The notes under the pieces: generated by a model
What the model saw: the letters and a program-made list of their open reading frames with translations, nothing else
The model's database searches: none
Told to the model about the DNA's origin: nothing
Program-made: the position numbers and the translations under genes
Origin: Paragonimus westermani
Taxonomy: Eukaryota > Platyhelminthes > Trematoda > Plagiorchiida > Troglotrematidae
Direction of reading: 5' to 3'
Length of the DNA: 64,000 nt
Assembly (NCBI GenBank): GCA_008508345.1
Contig: QNGE01000429.1
Location: forward strand, 74,642 to 138,641
Shown here: positions 1 through 14,399 of the stretch, piece after piece
How positions within the stretch are numbered: the stretch's first letter is position 1
Layout of the letters: the number at the start of each line of letters is the position of its first letter

Positions 1-3000
1 CTTTTTCTAAAACAAGGTAACTACTAATGTTCGTTGGATTTTGTGAACACCTTACTGAGGATAACACTGGTCGTTTTCGTAACCAATATTTGTATGATCT
101 TCGTGAAAGTGATGGTAGAATTTTTGTTTCAAGGTGACTGACGCGAACGACTTCTAGAAATTTAACTATCACACTATGGCTACGAATGGCCAACTTTTAA
201 CAAAAGGTGAAAGAGCCATGCATGTCGAGAATGACCTCAGTTTCAAGCGGAAAATTTCACCCAGCAGATAAGTAATCGCTTGCCATTTATACAGCAACAC
301 TTGCATATTGTTTGATTTCAGTTTTAGTTCCGCGCAATTCAACTGAACCTTCTCATTACAACTGCACGAGTGAATGAGCAGTCATTGTGTATCGCCTATA
401 AAATGGAGCAGGTGAAAAAATTAAAATTAATTTGAGGCAAATTTCTCTCAGGGGTCAGTCAGACAAAACGAACCTCTATGAGCCTAACTGTATCAACTCT
501 CTTTTTTTCTATAAATTGCAACTAGAGGTGCGACAACTACACTTCGAATAATTTTAATCGGTTCCATCTTTTTCCCAGCGATCTGCCAAGAATGTAGTGA
601 TTGCTTCTGTTTTGCAACAAGCACTAATTATCTGATCCAATTTACGTCTGTTGTGAAACTTGATATCAAAACAACACAATTAAAAAAATTCTTATTTTTA
701 CACACAAAACGCTCGAAGATCACGTGTCAGATGCCTATTTCAACAAAAGTAGAAACAAATTATTAGATGGCAACCATCACGTTTAGATGTCTTTCCAATA
801 ATTTTCCAAAACACTCTAAATTTAAAAAGTGTCAGTTGATAAAAATATTTTCCTGACTGGTACTAAAAGGACTTATCGATTAATACTCAGGTCAAGTTAA
901 GCGCATGTGTCTTAACTTACAACAATTAACAGCTGTTTTTTGATCACGGCAAATACGTTTTGTGTGGAGAAGAAAGCTACGTTCGACTGATGGTCATTAT
1001 AGACAAGAAATTCTGGATTTCCTATCTACATACCAATACCTACTAACAGTAGACTAAACGGAATACCACAGTGGGATCATGTCCTGATCATAAACAAAGA
1101 GGTATGTCGTGACGAGAACCACAAGCTATGTAACAGGCCACCGTATGACACTTAATTATTAGCAAGCTATAAACGAGTCACTCATTTAAAGATTTGTGCA
1201 TCACAATGCCCATAATTACTATGACGATTTGGTGACGTTAACTTAATATTAACGTCAAAAAGCCAGCCCTCGCGTGGATTTATGTGAACAGTACCTACTA
1301 GTGTATGGATCACAAGTTATGGTAATTAGTGAGTTTCGTAGCCCATTAAATTAATCAGCCTGCATCAGTTTCGTATGCTTCTACTGATAATCGGAGCGCC
1401 ATTACATGTTTAGAAATGTTAGACAAAAGCCACTTTTCGTGGACATCCACACACGTTTTCATAGCGAGATTGCTACATTAAGACAACTGAAGTAACTACA
1501 GTGAGTCGAAAGCCACAAATTGGTTTATATGCCACTTGTATCCATTGCATACAGTTTAACATGCCTACAATCAGGTCAGTGTTACTGGTTGGTTTAGCCT
1601 GACGCTGACAACATTCTTCTTACTTTCGTGTATATGAGTTAACTTAATGGAACAAATCATAATGTCATATGTCCTTTTTGGCAAGACATATTAAATAAAA
1701 GCGTCTGTATATTGAAAAGGAGTTATCAAACGATTCACAGATATCCAACGATATCCAAGCCATAGCTTCCCGCATAATCCGGTATTATCGCCAAGGCTAG
1801 TGACTAGTTCAGTACTATCTAACTGTCGGGACACAAACTTCCATCTCTGGGTAAGAGATGCCTATTCAGGTTAACAATCAGAGCAAATTCTAACTTCTAA
1901 AGAACGCAGTTTGCGCAAAACACTGTTACAATTTTTGTGAAAACAGAAGCAAATATATACAAGGTTTATCGTGCATATGAGAACGGGAATTTTTCAACTC
2001 GATGTTTTATAAGTTTATAACTGTGCGAACTAAATTAATATTGGCTTTCATTGCGTTCTGTTCAATAAAATCAACGAACATCGTTAAAAGAGCCTTGTGG
2101 GAATGCTTTCTTGTCCGTCGATTTGCAGTGCGTATACAAAAAAAGGATCACTTATAATTGAGGTTTAATTTCCTTTGGTATATTTTGGTCGAAGCTTTCA
2201 ATGAAACAGCTTCAAGGTCATGTATTATTTGGGATAAGCTGTAAATTTTTGGCTCCGCTGATAAAAAACAAGTTTTCAGCTGCCCTGCTTGTTCTCAAGC
2301 ATGATATGGATATTTACTGACAAATATAGCGGCAATGTAGGACGACAATGCTGCTTGTAGGAAATCGTTGATGAGAAATGAAATGATTCACTCAAAACTT
2401 TTTTTTTAAATAAACTTCCCCTCATGCGTTTGGTGTCAAATGCGAGCAGTCTGTTACCGCGGACAAAGTTGAGCGAAATAAAAGATGTTTATCCAGCTAC
2501 CTAAATTTGCTTTGATGTCAGCTAAACATATAGTTTAACTGTATATACAAAAATAAGTACTAATATTAAGTTCTACACCTTATTGATTTATTCTCATGAT
2601 GCAAATTTAGGGGAAAATTTCATCAGATGTTTGTCCCAAAGACACCTTTTTTCGCCAAAGGTGTGTACAACAACAATTTAAGGTGGATTTCACATAAGTT
2701 CTGTGCAGAAAAGTTGGTTGTATACAAAAAATGGTTGAAATAGCAATATGAAAAAATAAACCAGCTGTGATGAATATTTTTCTCAAATGCTTTTCCAGAG
2801 CAGTGTTTGTCCAGGTCACAGCGTGTTGGAATGACAGTACTTTCACCAAAATGCAGCTTCCAGCTCCGAAGTGGTATTCATTGGAAGAAAGATGCGTTAA
2901 AAAACGATCAGGAATTGACATGCAGCAGACGATGAAAGCCTAACATATGTATTCAAATCTGCGATCTTGCTTGGTGATTAATATTTCACGGAAAATGGGA

Positions 3001-3287
3001 AGTAGCACTTCATCCAGAATTAAACTTGGTGTTAGGCCAGATGTGCGAGTCGTACTACGAATCCAGCTCGAAATCCCCCGTTTATATTCGGTAACCTGGA
3101 TAACTGATTGACGGTCCAACTCACAGCGCTGAAATCGAGAACGTTAAAACCATGCACATTGAAAGCAGTTTAATCTATTTCTTTCCGTGAGAAATAAAAC
3201 TCCATAGTTTTAAGTGCATTTACCGATCTATACAACTTACACAAGATACTGTCTGTTTCAAAAACACCGCCTTAGGTCAGACTTCGT
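1..3287. other. Intergenic AT-rich DNA, nothing recognised
   Basis: I see no exon chain, RNA gene or element here. The longest open frame (104 codons, minus strand, 2607-2921) has cysteine- and histidine-rich composition, no recognisable motif and a length expected by chance in sequence this AT-rich. Confidence 0.6.
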
Positions 3288-3568
3288 CAACGTCATCATC
3301 ATAGACAGCAATACATCAGTGGTTCACACCAATGCTTAACTGCCACACAACCATGAAGAAAAAGCAAACCCTATCTAGAAAGGGAGAATGAAAAAGAAGG
3401 GGACGGGAAAGGACCTAACTACTGAAAATGACTACGTCCAGATTCAAACATTCAACATCAAGGTGCCTACATCTTGCAACACAAACAACCGAGTTGCAAG
3501 TAAGAGTAAGGCGTCATCAGCGAGACAGCTTTCACACAGCTTTCACTGATTCGCGTCATTAAATGCAC

Positions 3569-4284
3569 TTACTTCACAGACAACTCGGCCAAACAAAGGC
3601 AGCATTCACGCCATTGAGCTCGATTAGCCGCCATCTCACCTAGTGTCTCCAACCACCCACTCTGTGAGTCGCGAGGGCCCCAGCCCAGAAGACGTACACG
3701 ACCCACAGTGGCCAACCCCTTCGTGATCGACTTTATTTCCCCACGCCAGGTCATTATTTGTTTACCTCGCACCTTACAACAGTCGGTCGCAGTGTCAGCG
3801 AACAGTGCTCGGTGTGGAAGACGACCAGTTGGCATCCTTAGTACGTGACCTAACCATCTACACCTGTGCGAGCGTAGAGATTGAAAAAAAGAACTCGTCT
3901 GACAATCACCACCAAACACCCACTCCCTAACCTCTTCCTTACTTACACGCTGATGCCACCTGATATGAGCGGTTGAACGCAGACATCGGTGGTCAAATAC
4001 TTGAAGACGGTACACTTCTCCTACCTTGCTTTAGCGGCCAGCTCTCGCTGCCGTGAAGTAATACGGCCCTCACCGTTGTCTTATATACACGACCTTTTAG
4101 CTTCAGAGGAATACCCCTCAGTCGCTAGAGATGCCTCAAATTAGCGAATACCGCCCCAGCCTTAGAGATACGCCCTTATATTTCATTCCCTACACCTCCT
4201 CTGCCGCCGCTGATGCAGCTTCCCAGGTATACAAACTGGTCAGCAACTTCCATGACTACATTATCTAACATCAAATCTGCGTGA
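3569..4284 (-). pseudogene. RTE C-terminal region fragment
   Basis: After the deletion junction near 4285 the minus strand reads HADLMLDN, then QFVYLGSCIS, then a stretch with stops, then VRAVLLHGSESWPLK, and finally the 148-codon frame 3569-4015 that contains FDHRCLRS, RWHQRVS, RWLGHVLRMP and RLPHRALFA. These blocks follow the RT catalytic core in RTE-type LINEs. The in-frame stops around 4130-4160 and the lack of any YADD box show it is dead. Confidence 0.8.
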
Positions 4285-4704
4285 TCACAGCAATGCTGGC
4301 CGGTGATATACATGACGCTGCTCGAGAATTTGACGAAGAGTAGAAATGTGACTTATACATCCCCGCCCGGGGCGAAACCCCGCCTGTTCCTCCCTAATGG
4401 TTACCTCCCAAGCTTCAGTGAGTCGGCGAACTATAATGTATGCTAGAACCCTAGAAATGACTGGAATCACACTAATTCCTCTGTGGTTTTCACAAGAGCC
4501 TCTGATACCTATCTTGGATATAGGATTCATTTTCGAGTGACCCAAACTCGAGGGTATAGTTTTCCTCGTCCACACAAGCTGAAACAAATGAGTCAAAGCT
4601 TCTACTAACGCCTCTCTCCCTTCTTTGAAAAGTGCCGGCACAAGGTCATCCGGACCAGCAGACTTTGTATTAATAAACTGTGTAAAGTTCGTGTTATAAG
4701 ACAC
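4285..4704 (-). pseudogene. RTE reverse transcriptase, N-terminal fragment
   Basis: This 139-codon frame covers the fingers part of a LINE reverse transcriptase. KSAGPDD lies near residue 14, NHRGISVIPVISR near residue 78, and REEQAGFRPGRGC near residue 105, followed by the TLRQILEQRH segment. All are recognisable RT blocks upstream of the catalytic aspartates. The frame stops at the point where the rest of the RT core should begin, because of an internal deletion: the sequence after RPALL resumes far downstream in the protein. There is no upstream endonuclease domain. Confidence 0.85.
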
Positions 4705-7700
4705 GAAAGCAATAACGGCTCTAGCGCAACCGTTGACAAAGTTTGCGCTTTATTTTTTCTTAGACCGAAGGAAACCCAGCTGAATCAAAAGTATCCCTCT
4801 CAGAACTTTCTTACTGTGATAACTGCGCAGATGTTTCGAAGCGTAACTATTATTGGAATAAATGCTTTTTTATGAGGACAAATTTAACAAGGTTACTTGC
4901 TTTCCTTTGAACTCATAGGCAAATGAAATTCACGGCCTCACATTACACCGGGAAGTGATGTATATTCAGACTGAAAAATGTTGTTCAATATTCTACCTTA
5001 GTCTTATGCGAAAGTATCGGCTAGGCTAGACTCAGCAGCGTGCTCAATATCCTCCACTCAGTTATGGGAAGACTCACAAATGAATACGAAAACAAACGAA
5101 ATCTTTGCGTTCAACACAAATTTTCACCTTCATATTAATTTATGTAAAGTGATAAATTACCAACACATCTGTTCTGCGGAATACCTTCGAAAGTTAATGC
5201 ATTTTGAATAGACAAAGACACTCAATCTGATAGCTGTTAGTTTGAATCGGTCCACAATGCTTGGGTGCGCGGCTCCTGCAAACGTGAATGATATGGACGT
5301 AGTTGAGTTTGCAAGTTTTTCCGAACAACTTTTAAGGTTCACATCAAGAAACCTAATTCAGTGAGGGAAGTGGAGAATTAAAGCACGCGTAGTCTGGAAA
5401 TTAGTAGAACTTCAAAACTTGTGCTCCGGTCACTTCCTTTGATCCAATGACTATCCAGTTGACCAAGTCTTTTGCAACAACCCTTGAGAGTTCCGGCCTA
5501 GGCTTCCGAGAACTCTGAAAAAGCGTATTCAAGTGGCTCAATATGACTACCAAGCATACGTTGAGTCACCATAAAAATAATTTAAAATAAGGTTCACATT
5601 CCCTCAAGGATTACAAAATTTTGTTTGTTGAAATTCACTAATCAGACACGCGACTAAAGTGAACGTGGAGGAAAATTTTGGCTGGAGCTGCAAATTAATC
5701 ACTAAAGTGACGGATAAAACTCAGATTCACCACATAAAAGAGAATAAAGATTTCCGCCCTATCCAATGTCAAATTACACGACCATAATTATCTAGATTAG
5801 TGTGTAAGAAATTGCACGATAAATTAGAATGAAAGGACATTTAAAGCATTCCAGTGTTTTGAAACTAAAGCGAAATTTTTTGAAGTTACTATCCAAGCGG
5901 TGTGTGAAAGAGTCGCATGCACACCGGTTAATCGGGAAATGCAATACTTACTTGGAAACACGACTGACAGCTTGTATAATAGAATCTCGTCGTGTTTGAT
6001 ATTAGGTCAGTGACACATTGTTCTGTGGGGCTGCTTCGTACACGCGAGATCGGAGTTCAAGACACACCTGTTGGTAGGATGTACGTTACTGGCAAAATCT
6101 ACTTCGGAGTGACCTTTCCGGGAAGAACAAACTGAAACATTTGTTTGAAGACATAAGCTGTAATCAATCACGGGTAACGGTCCACTTGTCAATTTTCCGG
6201 AATCCACACGTTCTTAGTCTTATCAACGAAGTATGCATAAACACAGTAGAAATTTGCACAAGTATCATATTTGCGACGTCCTCAGTCGTGTCTGCTTAAT
6301 TAATGGTAGGCTACTGGCGAGCGTATCGTCGTCAATACTAAGATTAACTAATAGCCACCTTTAACAACAGATGTAAAGTATATATGTCAAAACCGCTGAG
6401 AAATGAGCACAATAACAAATCCAAATTTTATTAACAAAGAGTATTTTGTGGCGGTTCACTCTCAACTTACGGCAACGACGTGTGAATGGGAATAGTTAGC
6501 AGAATGTTTTCAAAAACTCTGCATCGGCTACGGCTTCATTGCAGTATGTAGGAAAGCTGCTTGCTTAAGACAGAGGATGACTATTGGGTCTCCTGAGTCC
6601 AACGCCCTAGTTTGCAGCTGTGTAAGGTAAAAATTTGCTTCCCATCCAATACATCTTAAAAGAGTTCAGTCGTGCTGATATAATTTATATATATATACGT
6701 CTTTCTTCCGTAGGACTGTTTATTCACCTACCACTCATCAGTGGTCCAAGATTTCGTTAAATTCACACGTAGACACCACGTATGGTTGATAAAAGTTTTC
6801 ACAGTTAGATGAACCTCAGAGTCGGCCTCTTTCAGAATGAGATGTGGGAGCTTGTTCGCATTACCTGGATACCACTCATAATTTCTCTCTCCGATGGATG
6901 TTCAGCTGGGTTATCTCGAAAATATTCACCATATTCCATACTTACTCTCTCCATAGCCCGTCAGCGGTGGATTTTTTGTTCATAGCCTGAATTGAAACTT
7001 CAAACATGCTTTCAGGAGGTAACCGTATCGACCGCCAAACCGAGAGAACCATATTATAAACGACAGAATTACCATATTTTAAGGCTCAGTCATATTCGCC
7101 TGCAAATGAAGACGAGACTGACCAGTCGTTTTAAAAAATGAAAGTAATTCCTTCATTTATTTTCATTAGTTTTACTGCGTTTATTACTTTTGTAAGCTAT
7201 AGTCCAGAACTATAGTGAACTCGTCGAACTATATTCAATTCACTTGCAAGCCGTACGCTTTTTAATCAACATAACATAAAAACCACTCAACTGGTTGAAG
7301 CTTCCGCGTATCCCCAGTAGTTTTTGTCAGCTGCTTTTGGAGGGCACCACATTCGAGTTTTGCTTTTGATCGAGTTCCTCAGGACTGCAGTTACCCGTCA
7401 CGATTATAACCAAATGTATCTGCTAGTTTGCATACGATAATTTAGTAGAGGGTAGCACAAGTCAATGGAATAGTGGCCAGCATTGGTACCGCTCGACAGC
7501 ATTGTTACAACACAACTCATTGTTGTAGCAGAAGCAGACTTATTGTAAGCTCACTTCGATGGTGACGGGCCACCGACAAAATTAGACGGGAAAATGAACA
7601 GCCCTGTTCTATGTAAGATGATTAAATCTAACACTTCAAAAATATTGTAGATTTAATGCAGTAGAGCTGATCAGTTGTCCGTAGTTGATGACACGCCAAA

Positions 7701-10700
7701 ATATCCATTTAAATCGGATGAAGATTTTACTAAAGGCCGGAATGTGAACCGTCCATCTAAATATCAGAAGTCGATTTGCACATATATATATAGATATTTC
7801 ACAAAATCTGCAATGTTTCATGCATTGACACTACGGGTATCAATATTTTGTTGAGACTAGTTGCTATGTGATAAACATTCTTCACTTAAACCAACAGCCG
7901 TTGTAACTGAGTCAATTAACTGAAAATGTTTTGTAGAATGGAATAACGTTTGTCAATAACACATTAAGGATTTTCTCTTAAAATCGAAAGTTTTAACACC
8001 AGAACTTGAAATATCAAATGTTTTTAGTAATACGTTGTTTATGACAAACAGTTAATCAAGTTCTACGTTGATACCCTAGATTGGAGAATATTTCTATTAA
8101 GACTGAATAAGTGAACTTCGAAGGAGTTGATGCTATCATATATGCACCCGCGTTGAGACACGGTCATATATTATGTGTCCACTGGTCAGTCGTTTTATCT
8201 ATGGGTCTCAGATCTGATCAAACTCGCAATCATCAGAAGATTGTTGCACTCTTTTTGTTACAAGTTTTGTTAAATCCCGAATTTTATACCATTTGATCAG
8301 TTTGCAAAAAAGGACCATTTACACATCAGCTTACTGTATGTCTGTACTTGAAAAATCAATTGTTTTCAGAAATTACTAGGTTATTATTCTTTTAATACAC
8401 TTGAAATCACGCAGCCTAATTATTCCACACCCAATAGTAAAATAGTAGATATGTTTGACCGCTCACTTTGTTCACAAATATGTCTTATTTACTTGCAAGT
8501 TGCACGCCTAGTGATCAGAATATATTATCTTTGTATAACATCAGACTTGTCTCTGGTAATTTTTGATCATGTGAAATATCAACAGTAGTGAAAATGTTAG
8601 TTGTAAAATGTTAATTCGATGAGACCATACCACGGAAAAAATGCGGCCAACGTGACACTATCGAGGGCGGTCGATGTACCATTACAAACTCAATGTTTGA
8701 AGGATCTAGATATTGTGATCGGGAAAGCGAAGTTTTATGAATTTAGAACGGCTACTTCGATTTCTACATGAAATAATTGCACCAAACACGTAGGCATCTT
8801 TGGTAAATGATTTTTGCTGAAAGGTAGGCTACTATGAAGTTTTGATGATAAAAACTGCACCAATAGAGGTTTTGGAACATTACTTGGTTTGACATTTGCT
8901 TTTGCCGGAAGGTCATTTTTGTGTTTCGATCAACGAGCATCCATATATATCACTGTAAATAATGCAACCGGGCCTTGGTAAATATTCGATTAGAAGCTTT
9001 CCTAGATACTGGTATTTGCATTTAAGGAAGGGTATTTTGGACAAGGATATTTACCATGTTGAAGATGTACAGCCATCTAGGAAGATGTTGAACAACGTGT
9101 GGTTACATACACTCGATACTAAGCATGAGAACTTAACTGAATAATACGTCTACCGTACTAGTGAAAAGATGAAGAAAACCGATAGAACTGAAGGTTTTCA
9201 CTGTCAACATTTTTCAAAAAATTCATTAAAACTTGCAACCCAAAAGGCTCTGAATGAACTGTTATCCTGGGGTGTGATGATACTAACCAGTACACGTCCC
9301 CCGAGCAGTCAACAATTTCAAACCAGCGACGGCAAGCTGTGCTAAAAAGTGAAGGTGCGAGCAACGCTTCAGCAGAATCCAACGACAGGCATCGGTTTGT
9401 TCGTTCAACAGTTACTTGACACGGTAAACCAAAATCATGTGTCATGTTCCAGATGACGAAAGGAGGTGAGAGTCAGTATACATTTTAGTGAATCTTTAAC
9501 CGGGACGTTATCAAGTCTGGGCTCGATAATTTCACATCTAAAACGTATGGAATTGGACAAATGTGTAAGTGAAGTACGAAGAGAAATCTAGCTTCAAACT
9601 GTGACAGTCAATGACGGTTCACAGTCGCTCGAAATCGCGATCCATTCCATCGATGTCTCGGTGGTTTTCTGATGTGATTTACAGCATTGTAGTTCGTTCA
9701 AATTTCTTTTCCAGGTTGAAAGTATATGATTTATCACGAGGTTTATTTGTACGCAGTGAGGGTAACATGAAACTATAAAAGCAGTCAGCTTGACGTTACT
9801 CTGCACTTACCTCTCTCTAAAATGCGTTTATCCTTCAAGTGTTTTCCCACAAAAATTCAAAACACAATTCAGTGAACGGAATATCGCCCAAACTTTTTGT
9901 GAAGTTCGTGCATTTCATACCGTCTCCGATAATATCCCATGAAAATAGGCACCGTCGAAGTCAAACGAACTTCCTCAAATGGTGAATGTTGGACATTTAA
10001 ATGGATAAAAATTCCACGTAGTTCAGTGCAACGGTTTCATACATCACGGGTGAAGATAAAGAATGAGCACAATTATTTCAACGGCCAAGATGCTGCCACC
10101 AACACTAAAGAAATTCCATTGGACAAGTCGAATCTGATCGTCAACTATCCTGCTCACATAGTTGGGTTAATGTTTACAAGTTCGTTTATTGTATGGAGCT
10201 TTGATGTCGGTACAAAAGCTTGTGGATGACGTTTGATTGACAGCTATATCTGCATTGCAAGTATATGCTGAGTAATATAAAGATACGATGAAAAACTTAT
10301 TGAGTGATGATACACTGCTTACGAAAGAACGAGAGAACACAGTACGAGTATGCTAGCTAAACTGTACTTTTGTTTGAATATCACCACAAACGTGCCTGTT
10401 TTTGTTACCTGCAATCTCTCAATGGACGTCCCCTCAAGCAAAGTTTGGTATCAAAGCTGTCAACTCCTACCTCCAGATCACATCCTGATAAACAATTTGT
10501 TACACCTAACGTAGCATGACACACAAGTAAGGCGCTATTTGCCAAGCAAAGATATAACATACGCATGGTATACCCACCGGACAAATTATGCACAGCAACA
10601 CTGGTTGCTCACTGTTCAGTAGAGTTTGTTCATATCAGAAACCTCCCAGGAAATTGCATCATTGATTATCTGAATTTCCCACCGCATGTGATAGGTTCAT

Positions 10701-10948
10701 TGAAGACGGAAATGTTCAAAGATAAACGCACTCCGGAAGCTCTCCGACCACATTGACCAAGTTTTACAGATATTTCGTCGAAAATACCCATTGAAGTCAT
10801 GAGAACGACAGAGTAGCGGACAAAACTTTTTTCTGTGTTTGACCATCAGGCTAATTACAACACAATAGATATGAAAACAGTGACTAGTGTGAGTCAGGAA
10901 AAAGGTCAATATAGGTTGAGGACGACGTGTTTGTTGTCAATTACATGA
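4705..10948. other. Long intergenic stretch, nothing firmly recognised
   Basis: No exon chain or element was identified. A short TA-dinucleotide run lies near 6683-6698 and another near 7780. Two open frames look slightly more protein-like than the rest: 9158-9445 (minus, 95 codons) and 9939-10229 (plus, 96 codons starting at ATG). Neither shows a motif or a matching neighbouring exon, and both lengths are compatible with chance. Confidence 0.5.
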
Positions 10949-11790
10949 TCACTGTTCCAAATCATGGGCTTGATTGACTGTGGGCCAGGGGAGGTTAAGT
11001 GTCCGCACGAACTTCTTCTGAGTGCAGAGGTCAGGGTTGTGCAATCGAATGCTGATGACTTCGGCAACGGTCAGCATTCGAAATCTCACCATTTTTGATC
11101 GATGCCTTGGCACTCGGTAAACAATCCGAAAAGCATCTTTCTTACTGACAGAATGATTGGAGTCAGTCAAGTGAGCAACAATCGCGCTTGAGACCGTTTT
11201 AATCACACCACTGTTCAACCTCGCATGATGGTGTTCACGCACTCCGTCCGACAATTGTCCTGTAGTACGACCAATATATGATGCTCGACACGAGCGAACA
11301 AATGAGTACACATAATAATTGGTTGTAAAACATGGAGGTTCGTCTTTGAGTTGTGACATGATAACGGTTGTTGAACGGAAACTAATACACAATTGAGCGT
11401 CAAGGTAGATTGTTTCGACTGACTTTCTTAGTTTTCAGGAGATAATTTCGGCCATGGGATCTCCCTTGAAAGGAAGACTAATAAACGCAAGTTTCCTATT
11501 CACAAAGGGTGGCTTAAGTTTCAGCTCTATCGATTACATCGCCTTTTGAATGAAACGTACTGGGTAGGCATTTGCATGAACACTTCTTGTAGGAGGTCTA
11601 GCTCAACTTGCAAGGTGTCAGAGGTGCATATCTTTAACACCCTACCCGTCAGGCGTCTTATAAGGTTTCGCTTTTGACTTAACGGAATGAAACTGTCGAA
11701 ATGAATTTACTGGCCACTCCAAGTCTGTTTTCTGAACACCGTTCGTCGGATTGAACCACCTTCCCTTCTAACTATACCAACATCCAAATT
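10949..11790 (-). mobile_element. Penelope-like element relic (3' half, GIY-YIG)
   Basis: On the minus strand the translation runs from the end of a PLE reverse transcriptase into a GIY-YIG endonuclease. From about 11790 downwards there are broken RT-end segments, including GVQKTDLEW and NAYPVRFI, then FISLPFKGDPMAEI. The 147-codon frame 10949-11392 follows, with VYSFVRSCRASYIGRTTGQL (the VYS...YIGR core), REHHHARL, SSAIVAHLTDSNH and CTQKKFVRTLNLPW. These match, block by block, the plus-strand PLE at 33-34 kb, so the two probably belong to one family. At least two in-frame stops and one or more frameshifts are present, and the RT catalytic part is missing. It lies outside the recognised exons of the host gene. 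Confidence 0.85.
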
Positions 11791-14399
11791 CCATGTTTTA
11801 CAACCAAACAGCAGCTACTGCACACAGTTTTGGAGACAAACGTTCGCTTTTCTTTTAGCTGACTGGATGTTCTAGCAAATGGCCTTATACAGGAAACAAG
11901 TAGTAAACTAACATTCGTCGTGAATTATGACACACAGCATTTTAGTGAATACGTGTAATACAATCACTTTCCGTATGTGAACAAGAGACGGATATCTGAT
12001 TGACTTACCTTGTTGTATTGAGGAATCGAAGACCTATGTGAACGGGGGTGTAGGCCGTTCTATTTAGCTTCTCTACCAGTGCAACACATGAAAAACACCT
12101 GGCTAAAACAATCTGATATGAATACAATGAGACATATACAGTCGAAACCCGAAGAGGAGAAATGAGACTAATAAAGAGCACGCTACGCTCAAGCCACTGT
12201 TCTCTGAACAGTGAACCAGACTGACATGCGAAAAGTCGTGTTCACCTGTTCCCCATACACTATAGAAACCCAATAATTCGGATAAAATGCACTGTTGAAA
12301 ATAGATAAAACTGAATTTGTAATGCATTTTATTCACCATTTACTGTGCCTTCAAGCAGCTAGAATTTGCATTAATCCAAAGGCTGGATTTTGTTTGCTCA
12401 GTTAAACTTTTGAACTATGTTTTAGCCTGAATGTTGACAGAACCTGAAACTGTTTGATAGACATATAAGAAATAAAGATTACAGGAACATCTCTTGAAGA
12501 TGAAAAGTCAATCAATTTGTAAAGCAGATAACAGCTATGTACAATTCGATCACAGCGCCGCTCCACTGATTCCTAATCACCGCTTTGCTTAAACACAAAG
12601 CGGAGGTACCTTGTCGTTTCAAGTGATTATGATGTCTAATCAATTTGAACCGCTCGGGTTCACTAAAGTTTTATTACTCGCAAGCCAAAAGCCCTTTCCT
12701 GGACGTCCGTTTTCCGAACTTTTTCCAGCTGTTCCGTTTTCTTTCTCACTAGTGAAATCGTTTGTGATAACTAGAAAAAACTAAGTTCTAACGATTCTCA
12801 CTGTCCTTCCCACAACCTTGTCAAATATTCACTAGATTACATGCCAACAAACAAACGCTGATCAAGTGAATGCATAAAATACATCATAGTCACCTTGCAA
12901 CCTTGTTGACCACGACCTCGAGTTCTGACAGAAAAAAAAACAGATTTCCACGGTGGGGAGCCAAGCAACCTTAAACTAAGTAGCAAGCTTTTAGCTCGTT
13001 TCGCAGGGTGCTGATGATATTCAAGATAATCTGCCTGTTCATTTCTGGTCAATGGGAATAAATGTTGGGATGTTAATCTTGTCTAGATTTGTTAAGTCAA
13101 CGCTGAACGAGTCCAGGAAATCACTGTTGCCTAGTTTTTAGTTTGTTTTTTACAAATCACCTGTTCCATTTGCAAATAGAACGTGCTCACAACTGGTAGA
13201 GGAACGAAGTCAGTGCATGCATCAAAATAAACACATTTTATATGCTCGAATTGGTTGGACTGCACACAAATCTATCAAATCTGGAAGTTTATGGTCTCTT
13301 AGAAGAAAATTGGTGTAACCTTTTAAGTAAATAATTAGCCTCCGGTGTGCAGTTGTGTTAAATCCAGCCATAACCACAGAAATCTGATCCGGTCCTGGAA
13401 ACCGTCATTTTTTGGTACACTAGGAGTGTGCCCATCGCATATATGTTAACCAGACACTTTCTGAAAATCAGAAAAATTCCAAACACCTTTATTCGCTCGG
13501 GGACTCCGTTTACCCATATCTTCTGAAAGAATACCTTCAGTCATCCGTCCTCTCTAATTTGAGGCCACTGAAAGAGTTCCAAATGGATTTGGCAACCTAT
13601 GTTGAAAGCTAAGAAAGTGGGCGGCGCGTTACTTGTTTGTTTAGAAAGTCCACGTAGTTACCACTGAGAAGTTCCTTATGGAAAATACCATTTATTGCTG
13701 GGGTTCACTCCACTGAATCTTTTTGGTTTACTCTGGTCACTGCAATTTCGAAATATTTGGCTCCGTCTAACCATCGAAGAGTATCGCAGTGCGATCGATC
13801 ATTGGCGCCACACTAGCAGCGCTAATAATCCGGATTGTTCACGTAATGTTCAATTTGCCCCACAATAAGCCAAACCGCAAAATAATTGCCGAAAACGATG
13901 GAGTTGATCATGAACGATCAAAACATGAACGGTGCGTAGGTTTGTTTCTTCTTGGCGTGTTTTCTACTATACTCTGTTTGTCATTTGTTTATTATAGGTA
14001 ACAACATGGCAAAACAAAGTAATTATTATTTAAGTACAAAAACGTGCATTTAAAAACAAACTTATTCCTTCGCAAATGTAAACCCGGCTAATAACACTGT
14101 TATATTCAGATGAGATTAATCTCAGTTTGAAAGAAACGTTCTCACGGTACACACATTCTTCCACTACAAAAAGTGAAGTGTAGATTAGGTGTACGCCAAT
14201 ATGTTTGAGTAGTCTTCTGGGGGCAACATTGCAGACCGCTTCACTGAATGTAATGAAAACTTACGTTGAATCAGGTAAGTTCTGAGAGTTGGGCTCACAA
14301 GGCAACATCCAGTCATCGATCTTGATAATTTTTTTTCAAATTAGCAGTGTTCAGTTTTCAACCACGGAAAACTTGTTACGTTTAAATCCCCTAACGTAG
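11791..14399. other. Gap upstream of the first recognised exon
   Basis: The first exon of the RhoGEF gene should lie here or further upstream, but I could not identify it. An open frame with an ATG at 13846 runs to a possible donor after 13931, yet its phase (2) does not fit the phase-0 start of the exon at 14400. A short segment after a good acceptor, around 13999-14019, is in a compatible phase but too short to support. Confidence 0.4.

Larger units (their letters stand above)
3288..4704 (-). mobile_element. RTE-like non-LTR retrotransposon relic, internally deleted
   Basis: This is a decayed LINE copy read on the minus strand. From its 5' side (high coordinates) it holds the first part of a reverse transcriptase, then jumps to the C-terminal region and the 3' untranslated tail. 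Motifs visible on translation are SAGPDD, NHRGIS and REEQAGFRPGRGC in the N-terminal RT part, and RWLGHVLRMP near the C terminus; these are typical of RTE-type elements. The 3' end, around 3288, is an ATG-rich tail (CATCATCAT on the plus strand). The 5' end is truncated near 4704. In-frame stops and the deletion make it non-functional. Assignment to RTE rather than another LINE clade is by motif recollection. Confidence 0.85.

Noticed and set aside
9939..10229. 96-codon plus-strand frame starting at ATG
   Set aside because: Looks moderately protein-like but has no recognisable domain and no supporting signals.
13846..13931. Candidate first exon with ATG and a GTGCGT donor
   Set aside because: It leaves in phase 2, while the first supported exon (14400) must be entered in phase 0; joining them creates a wrong frame.
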